Below are positions 37,746-44,407 of a stretch of 64,000 nt of DNA, piece after piece. The position numbers were made by a program, and so were the translations under genes. Below the pieces are notes generated by a model. That model did not search any database and was not told the DNA's origin. It worked only from the letters and a program-made list of their open reading frames with translations. Origin of the DNA: Fontivita pretiosa (GTDB lineage Bacteria > Planctomycetota > Phycisphaerae > Tepidisphaerales > Tepidisphaeraceae); the NCBI RefSeq assembly GCF_050410795.1, contig NZ_CP191258.1, positions 3,410,001 through 3,474,000 on the forward strand, in the 5' to 3' direction. Every line of letters starts with the position of its first letter. Position 1 is the stretch's first letter.

Positions 37746-37750
37746 TGCGG
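37742..37750. repeat. Target-site duplication, left copy
   Basis: GTGATGCGG, identical to 39250-39258 on the other side of the insertion sequence. It includes the zwf stop codon. Confidence 0.85.
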
Positions 37751-37771
37751 GGGTGTGGCCATTTTCTGTGG
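37751..37771 (+). repeat. IS left inverted repeat
   Basis: Starts GGGTGTGGCCAT and matches the reverse complement of 39229-39249 at 19 of 21 positions. Confidence 0.85.
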
Positions 37772-37786
37772 GGTGAGGTAAGAGAT

Positions 37787-37800
37787 AGGCGGCTCCGCCT
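37787..37800 (+). terminator. Terminator-like hairpin inside the IS left end
   Basis: AGGCGG-CT-CCGCCT forms a 6-bp stem followed by TTAA, between the left repeat and the transposase ribosome site (AAGGAGG, 37809-37815). It could block read-through from zwf into the transposase. Confidence 0.45.
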
Positions 37801-37819
37801 TTAACGGCAAGGAGGCCGC

Positions 37820-38095
37820 ATGGATCGCGAAGCGCTGAAGCGCGAACTAACGGAACAATTTCACCAATCTCTGGATCAGGCAATCAACGCCGTGGAACAA
37901 GCGCCGGACGGGTCGTGGATCGCGGCCAGCGAATGGCAGGTTCGCGAGTTGTTTCAGAAGCTGACGGCACAAGCCTTCGAGCGGATCCTGCAAGCGAAGT
38001 TGGACGCCGCCGAAACCAGCGGCGCTTTTTCCCCCTCCGCCCCTGGCGCAGGACAAGGGAAAGCGCGGGCTGGACGTGCTCAGCGCCGCCGGTGA
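37820..38095 (+). CDS. ISKra4-like transposase, N-terminal frame
   Basis: 91 residues. The first 70 (MDREALKRELTEQFHQSL onward, helical, ending at LDAAETSGAF) match the start expected for a transposase of this type. The strong AAGGAGG supports translation. After residue about 60 the frame turns into Gly/Arg/Ala-rich sequence (GQGKARAGRAQRRR), which is typical of reading out of frame. The sensible continuation (KGKRGLDVLSAAGEVRLQRK) lies in the +1 frame. So this is the front part of one transposase, joined by a frameshift near the run TTTTTCCCCC (37996-38005) with the frame below. Confidence 0.75.
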   Translation: MDREALKRELTEQFHQSLDQAINAVEQAPDGSWIAASEWQVRELFQKLTAQAFERILQAKLDAAETSGAFSPSAPGAGQGKARAGRAQRRR

Positions 38096-39227
38096 GGTGC
38101 GTCTGCAGCGCAAATACTTCTGGGGCAAGCAAGCCGGCGGGTGCTGTCCCGGCGACGCGTTGGCGGGCGTGCAGCAGTCGAACGTGACGCCCGGGGCAAG
38201 GCAACTGTGCTGCCTGATGGGAATCGGCCAGGACTTCGATCAGTCCCGCCGAGATCTGAAGCGTGTGGGCGGGCTGTCGCTGAGCAAGGAACGGCTGCGT
38301 CAGATTACCGAAGGTGAAGGCCAGCACGTGCGGCAGGTGCGGGACTCGGGGCAGTTGCCGGCGGCCTGGTCGGCGGAGCAGGCCAAGCTGCCCGATGGCA
38401 GCGGACGCACGCGAGCCTATGGCGGGGTGGACGGGGTGATGGCCCCGACGGTCACGCAGGCCGAGAAGCTCAAGCGTCGCCAGCAGCACGTGACCCGCCG
38501 CCAGCAGCGTGGCAAGGCGGGCGTGGGCAACGCCAAAGATCTGCCGCCGCCCAAGCCGGGCAGCGACGAGCGGTTCAAGGAGATGAAGATCGCGGTCTTC
38601 TACGATCAGGACAAGACCCACCGCCACGTGCTGGCGACGGAAAAGCTGAGCAAGGAGTTCGCCCCGCTGCTGGCCAGCTACGCCCGACAGATCGGCTTTG
38701 AGCGTGCCGATCAGACGATCTGCCTGTTCGACGGGGCCGTCTGGATCTATCGGCAGGTCTGCCTGGCGCTATTGTTCCTGCAGGTGATCCTGCTGGACTT
38801 TTACCATCTGGCCGAGCATGTGCACGCGACGGCGCGCTGTTGCCTGGGCGAAGGTCAGGCGGCCCGGTCCTGGGCTCACGATCGGCTGGCAGAAGCGAAA
38901 CGTTCGGACGTGAGGGGGATGCTGTCGGCGATCGCGGAGCTGGAGAAGCGGTCGCGTTCGCCGACCAAGAAGCAGAGCCTGCGCGGGCTGCGGAATTACC
39001 TCGAGCAACGGCGGGACATGCTGGACTACGCCCAGGCGTTGGCCGAAGGTTGGGACATCGGCTCGGGTCCGACCGAGGCCACGTGCAAGACGCTGACGCT
39101 GCGACTGAAGCGGCCGGGGATGAAGTGGGATCGTGACAATGCGGCGGCGATGATGAACCTGCTGGCCCTACGCGAGAGCGGGCAATGGGACGCCTATTGG
39201 GACCGTGAATCCCGCCGGGCCGCGTGA
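38076..39227 (+). CDS. ISKra4-like transposase, catalytic frame
   Basis: 383 residues from the first in-frame GTG, but the coding pattern begins earlier, near 38004, so this is the catalytic part of a protein begun at 37820. DDE-type features: YGGVDGVMAP near residue 115, where the first catalytic Asp is likely (GVDG); CLFDGAVWIY and LLDFYHLAEHVHATA near residue 230-260 for the second; and a C-terminal GSGPTEATCKTLTLRLKRPGM with the last Glu. The length of both frames together, about 465 residues, fits a full transposase. The frameshift is either programmed or a disabling mutation. Confidence 0.8.
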   Translation: MLSAAGEVRLQRKYFWGKQAGGCCPGDALAGVQQSNVTPGARQLCCLMGIGQDFDQSRRDLKRVGGLSLSKERLRQITEGEGQHVRQVRDSGQLPAAWSAEQAKLPDGSGRTRAYGGVDGVMAPTVTQAEKLKRRQQHVTRRQQRGKAGVGNAKDLPPPKPGSDERFKEMKIAVFYDQDKTHRHVLATEKLSKEFAPLLASYARQIGFERADQTICLFDGAVWIYRQVCLALLFLQVILLDFYHLAEHVHATARCCLGEGQAARSWAHDRLAEAKRSDVRGMLSAIAELEKRSRSPTKKQSLRGLRNYLEQRRDMLDYAQALAEGWDIGSGPTEATCKTLTLRLKRPGMKWDRDNAAAMMNLLALRESGQWDAYWDRESRRAA

Positions 39228-39228
39228 T

Positions 39229-39249
39229 CCACAAAAGATGGCCACACCC
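39229..39249 (-). repeat. IS right inverted repeat
   Basis: Reverse complement starts GGGTGTGGCCAT; pairs with 37751-37771. It begins one base after the transposase stop. Confidence 0.85.
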
Positions 39250-39258
39250 GTGATGCGG
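39250..39258. repeat. Target-site duplication, right copy
   Basis: GTGATGCGG, a perfect copy of 37742-37750. Confidence 0.85.
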
Positions 39259-39331
39259 TCACGTGACACGTGATGGCCCGCGGCGTGACGATGGTGCTCG
39301 TGAGATTCCACGCTGGCAAAGAAACAGGTCA

Positions 39332-39466
39332 TCACGTGCTCAGGTCATGACGATACTTCGGTCCGACAAGCACGCGCAAGGCTGCCGGCGCGATCGTGAA
39401 AGTCGCCGGATCGTTGCCGATCAGCTCGCCGTCGAGTCGATTGTCCGTCAGCCTGTGCGTGGGCAT
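39332..39466 (-). pseudogene. C-terminal remnant of a diacylglycerol-kinase-like gene
   Basis: A 44-codon minus-strand frame reads like the end of a YegS/DgkB-type lipid kinase: LDGELIG followed by FTIAPAALRVLVG, the strand pattern that closes that fold (xDGEx... then P-x-A-L-R-V-L-V). Upstream the frame stops after about 15 more codons, so the kinase domain is gone. It may be the residue of a deletion near the insertion sequence. The assignment rests on a short stretch and is moderate. Confidence 0.45.
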
Positions 39467-39547
39467 CGGTTGACCCGGTGCATCTGTGCAAACGGGAGAA
39501 TCTGTGGTTCAATCAGTGTGCGGGCCGCAGCGGCAAAGGGAGCAGCC

Positions 39548-40018
39548 ATGTCAGCAGACAGCGGAAGCGTCGTCGCGATCTTTATCGCCGCCCGAAGCGC
39601 CGAGCCGATGGTCTCGGTGCCTTCGGCGCAGGTTGTGGCAGGCAGGGGAATCGTGGGCGATCGCAAATTCCGCGATCCGGGTCATCCGAAGAAGGACACG
39701 CCCGAACGCGAGATCACGCTGATCGAATCCGAAGCGATCGAGGCGGTGAACCGCGACTATCCCCTGCGACTGGAGCCGATCGAGACACGCCGGAACCTGC
39801 TCACGCGCGGCGTGGCGCTGAATCACCTGGTCGGCCGCCAGTTCATGGTCGGCTCGGTGCGGATGCGTGGCCTGATGCTCTGCGAGCCGTGCAGGCATGT
39901 GGAAAGCCTGACCCGCCCCGGGGTGATGCGGGCCCTGATTCATCGCGGCGGGCTGCGGGCGCAGATTCTGGACGACGGCGTGATCTCGGTTGGCGACAGC
40001 ATCCGCAGCGTGGATTGA
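39548..40018 (+). CDS. MOSC domain protein
   Basis: 156 residues, nearly all one MOSC domain. This is a beta-barrel found in molybdenum cofactor sulfurase C-termini and in YiiM/YuaD-like proteins, which bind sulfur or handle molybdenum cofactor. Seen: VAGRGIVGDRKF near residue 30, GVALNHLVGRQFMVGSVRM in the middle, and MLCEPCRHVESL near residue 113, where the conserved Cys lies (usual form EPCxHL). The end GLRAQILDDGVISVGD is typical. It is a stand-alone form and its substrate is not known. ATG 39548 follows GGGAG. Confidence 0.88.
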   Translation: MSADSGSVVAIFIAARSAEPMVSVPSAQVVAGRGIVGDRKFRDPGHPKKDTPEREITLIESEAIEAVNRDYPLRLEPIETRRNLLTRGVALNHLVGRQFMVGSVRMRGLMLCEPCRHVESLTRPGVMRALIHRGGLRAQILDDGVISVGDSIRSVD

Positions 40019-40084
40019 CGCGTCGATTCTTGTGCTCCTGTGGGTGCATCCGCTCGTCCCCGGCGATGCAGCGCGGTGTCTCGC

Positions 40085-40112
40085 TTGACGGACCGCGCGC
40101 GGCTCTTACGAT
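40085..40112 (+). promoter_or_regulatory. Putative nuoC promoter giving a very short leader
   Basis: TTGACG (40085-40090) and TACGAT (40107-40112) are 16 bases apart. The predicted start, near 40118-40120, is only about five to seven bases before the nuoC ATG. Confidence 0.4.
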
Positions 40113-40124
40113 CTTGAGCGAGTC

Positions 40125-40703
40125 ATGACCCGAACCATCCATCACCCGGCCCTGGCGCCGCTGAAATCGAAGTTCGCGGACACGAAGTTTCTGGTCGGCG
40201 AGTTTCGCGACATGGTTACCGTCGTCGTACCGCGCGAAAAGATTGTCCCGGTCTGCACTTTCCTGCGCGACGATCCGGCGCTGCGATATGACATGCTCTT
40301 TGAGCTTAACGGCGTGGATTACCTCAACTTCCCCGGCGCCAGGCACCGCTTCGGCGTCAATTACGGGCTGCTCTCGATTCCCAACAACAACCGGCTGTGG
40401 CTGAAGGTTTTTCTCGATCCGACTCAGGACACCTCCCCGGGCAGGGACTGGCGCGATGAAGAGGTCGTGGAGAAGGGCGACCCGGGGCTGAAGGTGGACA
40501 GCGTCTGCGGCGTCTGGCCCGGCGCCGAATGGATGGAACGCGAGGTCTATGACATGTTCGGGATCATTTTCGTCGGGCATCCGGACCTGCGGCGGATCCT
40601 CACGTGGAACGGTTTTGGCAGCTATCCATTGCGCAAGGACTATCCGGTGCGCGGGATCGGCGAGCGCGAGAACTACAAGATCGTGACCCGCGAGGGGGCT
40701 TGA
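40125..40703 (+). CDS. nuoC: NADH-quinone oxidoreductase subunit C (30 kDa)
   Basis: 192 residues. NuoC is part of the peripheral arm of complex I and carries no cofactor. The family signature is present as WPGAEWMEREVYDMFGIIF near residues 127-145, followed by GHPDLRRILT and YPLRKDYPV. The N-terminal half (ELNGVDYLNFPG) also fits. The gene stands alone: nuoB and nuoD, which normally flank it, are not here, and an aldo/keto reductase follows after 14 bases. The complex I genes must be split in this genome, or this is a second copy. Confidence 0.93.
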   Translation: MTRTIHHPALAPLKSKFADTKFLVGEFRDMVTVVVPREKIVPVCTFLRDDPALRYDMLFELNGVDYLNFPGARHRFGVNYGLLSIPNNNRLWLKVFLDPTQDTSPGRDWRDEEVVEKGDPGLKVDSVCGVWPGAEWMEREVYDMFGIIFVGHPDLRRILTWNGFGSYPLRKDYPVRGIGERENYKIVTREGA

Positions 40704-40717
40704 GGGCGGATAAGGCC

Positions 40718-41704
40718 ATGCGATACCGCGAGCTGGGCAGGACGGGCTGGAGCGTTTCCGAAGTCTCCTTCGGCGCCTGGGCGATCGGCGGGGCGTGGGG
40801 AGAAGTGGACGACGCCACCTCCCTTGCGGCGCTGAACCGCGCGGTCGATCTGGGCGTCAATTTCATCGACACCGCCGACGTGTATGGCGACGGACGATCC
40901 GAGCGGCTGATCGCCAGGCTCAGGAAAGATCGCCCGCGCGACACGATCTATGTCGCAACGAAAGCGGGCAGGCGGCTCAGTCCCCACACCGCCGACGGGT
41001 ACAACCGCGAGAACCTCACTCGCTTCGTCGATCGAAGTCTGAAAAATCTCCAGACCGATGCGCTGGACCTGTTGCAGCTCCACTGTCCGCCTGTGGAGGT
41101 GTACTACCGCCCGGAAGTCTTCGGCGTGCTGGATGATCTGGTTCGGCAGGGCAAGATCCGCTTCTACGGCGTCAGCGTCGAGAAGGTTGAAGAGGCGCTG
41201 AAGGCGATCGAGTATCCCAACGTCCAGACGGTGCAGATCATCTTCAACATGTTCCGTCACCGCCCGGCCGAACTGTTCTTCGAGCAGGCAAAGAAGCGCA
41301 AGGTCGGCATCCTGGCGCGGGTTCCGCTGGCCAGCGGGCTGCTGAGCGGGAAGATGACCCGACAGACGCAATTCGCGCCGGATGATCATCGCAACTTCAA
41401 CCGCCATGGCGAGGCGTTCGATGTCGGCGAGACGTTCAGCGGGGTGGATTTCGAGACGGGGCTGAAGGCCGTCGAGGAGCTTAAACCCCTGGTTCCGGCG
41501 GGCGCGACGCTGGCGCAACTGGCGCTGCGGTGGATCCTGATGTTCGACGCGGTGAGCTGTGTGATTCCCGGCGCCAGGAATCCTGAGCAGGCCGAGGCCA
41601 ACGCCCGGGCGTCGGACCTGCCGCCGCTGAGCGACGCCCAGATGGCACGGGTCCGCCAGGTGTACGATCGATACATCCGCGATCAGGTGCACCACCGCTG
41701 GTGA
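40718..41704 (+). CDS. Aldo/keto reductase
   Basis: 328 residues, a TIM-barrel NADP-dependent oxidoreductase. Motifs: YRELGRTGWSVSEVSFGAWA at the start, FIDTADVYGDGRSE with the catalytic Asp and Tyr, YVATKAGR with the catalytic Lys, LLQLHCPP with the active-site His, and IPGARNPEQAEAN for the NADP phosphate. These give the complete tetrad. The substrate is not predictable; the closest feel is the L-glyceraldehyde 3-phosphate reductase or general stress branch. The ATG at 40718 is 14 bases after nuoC, probably co-transcribed. It is convergent with ilvB. Confidence 0.93.
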   Translation: MRYRELGRTGWSVSEVSFGAWAIGGAWGEVDDATSLAALNRAVDLGVNFIDTADVYGDGRSERLIARLRKDRPRDTIYVATKAGRRLSPHTADGYNRENLTRFVDRSLKNLQTDALDLLQLHCPPVEVYYRPEVFGVLDDLVRQGKIRFYGVSVEKVEEALKAIEYPNVQTVQIIFNMFRHRPAELFFEQAKKRKVGILARVPLASGLLSGKMTRQTQFAPDDHRNFNRHGEAFDVGETFSGVDFETGLKAVEELKPLVPAGATLAQLALRWILMFDAVSCVIPGARNPEQAEANARASDLPPLSDAQMARVRQVYDRYIRDQVHHRW

Positions 41705-41718
41705 GAAGCCTTGGCCCT

Positions 41719-41737
41719 GCCCATCGCGGCGATGGGC
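41719..41737. terminator. Candidate bidirectional terminator between two convergent genes
   Basis: GCCCATCGC and GCGATGGGC form a perfect 9-bp dyad around one base, in the 63-base gap between the convergent aldo/keto reductase and ilvB genes. No T run follows on either strand. Confidence 0.35.
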
Positions 41738-41767
41738 CAGTGCATGGGCCGTCGGGCGCGGCGGCGG

Positions 41768-43531
41768 CTACGCCAGCGTCCCCATCTCCATCTCGTGCAG
41801 CCCCTTGCCCGCCGGGACCATCGGGTACACGTGCTCGTTCGGCTCGACGTGGAAGTCCACGACGATCGGCCCCTTGTGCGCGAGCATTTCGCTGACGGCC
41901 TTCTCGACATCGGCCTTGTGCTCACAGCGGATGCCGCGAATGCCGCAGGCTTCGGCCAGCTTGGCGAAGTCCGGGTTTTTCATGGCGCTTTGGCTGTAGC
42001 GGCGCTGGTAGAACAGGTCCTGCCATTGCTTGACCATTCCCTGGAAGTTGTTGTTGAGGATGGCGACTTTCACGGGGATGTTGTACTCGGCGATGGTGGG
42101 CAGCTCGAACATGGTCATGCAGAACGATGCGTCGCCGTCGATGTCGATGACGATTTTGCCCGGAGCGCCCAGTGCCGCGCCCATCGCCGCCGGCAGGCCG
42201 TAGCCCATCGTTCCCAGCCCGCCACTGGTGATCATCTGCCTTGGGTATCGCCAGCGGTAGAACTGCGCCGCCCACATCTGGTGCTGGCCCACACCGGTGG
42301 TGATGATCGCCTCTCCGCTGGTCTGGCGGCTGATCTGCTCGATGACGTACTGCGGTTTGGTGTTGCCCGTGTCGTCGAAGTACCTGAACGGGTAGCGTTT
42401 TTTCCAGGCATTGATCTGGGCGAACCACTCCTTGCGCTCGCGGTACTCGATATACGGCAGCATCGCCTCCAGGCTCAACCGCGCGTCGCCGACCACCGGC
42501 ACGTCCACGTCCACGTTCTTGCTGATCGAGGACGGGTCGATATCGATGTGGATGATCTTGGCGTGCGGCGCGAAAGTCGCTAGGTTTCCGGTCACACGAT
42601 CGTCGAAGCGTGCGCCGACGGCGATCAGGCAATCGCACTCCTGCACCGCATAGTTGGCGAACGCGCTGCCGTGCATGCCCAGCATGTACAGCGCCTTGGG
42701 ATCGTGCTCGTCGAATGCGCCCAGCCCCAGCAGCGTGGTGGTCACGGGGATATTGCCCTTGTCGGCGAGCTTGCGGAGAACTTCCGACGCCCCGGCCGTG
42801 ATCGCGCCGCCGCCCACGTACAGCACCGGCTTTTCGCTGCGGTTGATCAGCTCGGCGGCGTCCATGACCTGCTTGTGCGTGCCGCCGCTCAGCGAAACCT
42901 TCTTTCGCCGCAGGATGTGCTCGCGAGGCGTGTCGCTGACCTCCTCGGGACAGATCGCGGTCGTCACATCCTTGGGCAGATCGATCAGGACCGGTCCGGG
43001 CCGGCCGCTGGTGGCAATCAGGAATGCCTCGTTGACCACTCGCGGCAGATCACGCACGTCCTTGACCAGGTAGTTCCACTTGGTGCAGGGTCGGCTGATG
43101 CCGGTCACGTCGGCTTCCTGAAACGCGTCGTTGCCGATCACTTTGGTGGCCACCTGACCGGAAAAGACGATGATCGGGACCGAGTCCATCAGGGCGGTGG
43201 CCAGCGGCGTGATGGTGTTGGTGGCGCCCGGGCCGGAAGTGACGATGCACACGCCAGGCTTGCCGGTGACGCGGGCGTAGCCGTCGGCGGCGTGACCGGC
43301 GCCCTGCTCGTGGCGATTGAGGATGAACCTGGCGGGGGTCTTGTAGAGCTGGTCGAACACCGGCAGGATCGCCCCTCCCGGGTAGCCGAACATCACCTCG
43401 ACGTGATGGTCGCTGATGAGCATTTCATGCAGAATCTGCGCGCCGCTCTTGCCCTTGTAACGGGGTTTGGCGTCGGTTCGGCTTGAAGCGGCCGCTGGAG
43501 CGGAGATCTTGGCGTTGTTCAGCATCGTCAT
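41768..43531 (-). CDS. ilvB: Acetolactate synthase large subunit
   Basis: 587 residues, normal for the catalytic subunit. The enzyme joins two pyruvates (or pyruvate and 2-oxobutyrate) in branched-chain amino-acid synthesis, using thiamine diphosphate. Seen: GYPGGAILPVFDQLY (about 50), RHEQGAGHAADGYARVTG with the catalytic Glu, GPGATNTITPLATALMDSVP, FDDRVTGNL, and the diphosphate/Mg motif GDASFCMTMFEL followed by ILNNNFQGMVKQWQ. These separate it from pyruvate oxidase. The regulatory subunit gene ilvN, usually downstream, is absent: the next gene is convergent. The ATG at 43531 is chosen. Confidence 0.95.
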   Translation of the reverse strand: MTMLNNAKISAPAAASSRTDAKPRYKGKSGAQILHEMLISDHHVEVMFGYPGGAILPVFDQLYKTPARFILNRHEQGAGHAADGYARVTGKPGVCIVTSGPGATNTITPLATALMDSVPIIVFSGQVATKVIGNDAFQEADVTGISRPCTKWNYLVKDVRDLPRVVNEAFLIATSGRPGPVLIDLPKDVTTAICPEEVSDTPREHILRRKKVSLSGGTHKQVMDAAELINRSEKPVLYVGGGAITAGASEVLRKLADKGNIPVTTTLLGLGAFDEHDPKALYMLGMHGSAFANYAVQECDCLIAVGARFDDRVTGNLATFAPHAKIIHIDIDPSSISKNVDVDVPVVGDARLSLEAMLPYIEYRERKEWFAQINAWKKRYPFRYFDDTGNTKPQYVIEQISRQTSGEAIITTGVGQHQMWAAQFYRWRYPRQMITSGGLGTMGYGLPAAMGAALGAPGKIVIDIDGDASFCMTMFELPTIAEYNIPVKVAILNNNFQGMVKQWQDLFYQRRYSQSAMKNPDFAKLAEACGIRGIRCEHKADVEKAVSEMLAHKGPIVVDFHVEPNEHVYPMVPAGKGLHEMEMGTLA

Positions 43532-43618
43532 GGCAGTTCTCTCTGTTTCAGCTCGTTGCAGGTCTGATGATATCTGCTGGCCCGATCATTGAGCATCGAA
43601 TCGCGATGAAGAGTGCCG

Positions 43619-43647
43619 ACTCTAGCTATATTGCCGGGCAACTTCAA
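43619..43647 (-). promoter_or_regulatory. Putative ilvB promoter
   Basis: On the minus strand TTGAAG (43642-43647) and TAGAGT (43619-43624) are 17 bases apart. The start would give a leader of about 80 bases; I see no leader peptide rich in branched-chain residues. Confidence 0.4.
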
Positions 43648-43978
43648 CAGCTATCTTGATTTACGAACGACAGACGAATCGGAAAACTTCGGGAAACAAC
43701 CAGCTCGGAGGTGGGCCGGCCGCCGCGGATGCAGCAGGCGCGGCCTATCGTACGACGACCGTAAGCGGCAGGAGGATCAGTCGCATGATCGTCCGGTGAC
43801 TCATGGTGATGGCACTATACCACACATCGGCCACAAAAGCCAGCCCGCTTCAGCGGTGAACGGCGCGCCAGTGACGGTTTGGGGTCAGGATTTGCACGGC
43901 CCGGATGGATCGGTTCGACTTGCCGCGGCGGCCAAGTTCGGCTTGACGCGACTCGGCCCGGTTGATCAACTGATAGGC
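43648..43978. other. Intergenic stretch with nothing recognised
   Basis: Between the ilvB promoter and the HicB-like gene. It has a strong AGGAGG followed by an ATG at 43785 that opens only four codons, and no coding, RNA or toxin-gene signal that I can support. Confidence 0.4.
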
Positions 43979-44254
43979 ATGAAGCAGCGCTACCACACCA
44001 TCATCAAGCCGGAGCGCAACGGATGGTTTGTGGGTTGGGTCGAAGAGATTCCCGGCACCATCACATACGGCAAATCTCTGGAGGAGTGTCGGCGGAATCT
44101 CAAGGACTCGCTGTTGCTGATGCTGGAGACGCATCGCGACGAGGCGCGGCAGGCGCTCGACGCATCGTGCATCCAGGAGTCGATCGAGATCGAGGTCATC
44201 GACTCGCCGTCGCCGAATGCGACGCAGGAGCAGCCCAGTCCTGCTTTCGCCTGA
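43979..44254 (+). CDS. HicB-like antitoxin-family protein
   Basis: 91 residues. Residues 1-55 match the HicB-like fold: YHTIIKPERNGWFVGWVEEI, then PGTITYGKSLEECRRNLKDS and the helix LLLMLETHRDEA. In type II systems HicB neutralises the mRNA-cleaving toxin HicA. No HicA frame (a small double-stranded-RNA-binding-like protein) is seen on either side, and no DNA-binding domain follows. So this may be a solitary member with another role. The frame is open upstream to 43613 but that part does not look coding; ATG 43979 starts at the fold. Confidence 0.72.
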   Translation: MKQRYHTIIKPERNGWFVGWVEEIPGTITYGKSLEECRRNLKDSLLLMLETHRDEARQALDASCIQESIEIEVIDSPSPNATQEQPSPAFA

Positions 44255-44407
44255 CGCACCACAGGTCCGGCCGTTGGCTCTTTCGCCACTTCAGGCCCGT
44301 CTTTCGCCGTGCAAGCGGCGGCTGCACCGGCAGCAGGTGTTTGTGCGCGCCCCTGGCGTTCACGTCAGCCGGGAAAGACGCTGTCTGAGCCGCTCAATGC
44401 GGACACT

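Larger units (their letters stand above)
37751..39249 (+). mobile_element. Insertion sequence, ISKra4-like, 1499 bp
   Basis: A complete element bounded by 21-base inverted repeats (19 of 21 matching) and a 9-bp target duplication. It carries a transposase in two overlapping frames. The transposase resembles the ISKra4 family; that is recognition by eye, not by search. The perfect target duplication suggests a fairly recent insertion. It sits directly after zwf and interrupts no gene. Confidence 0.88.

Noticed and set aside
43613..43978. Long N-terminal extension of the HicB-like protein
   Set aside because: The upstream in-frame codons give a peptide with no fold; the HicB fold begins exactly at the ATG at 43979.
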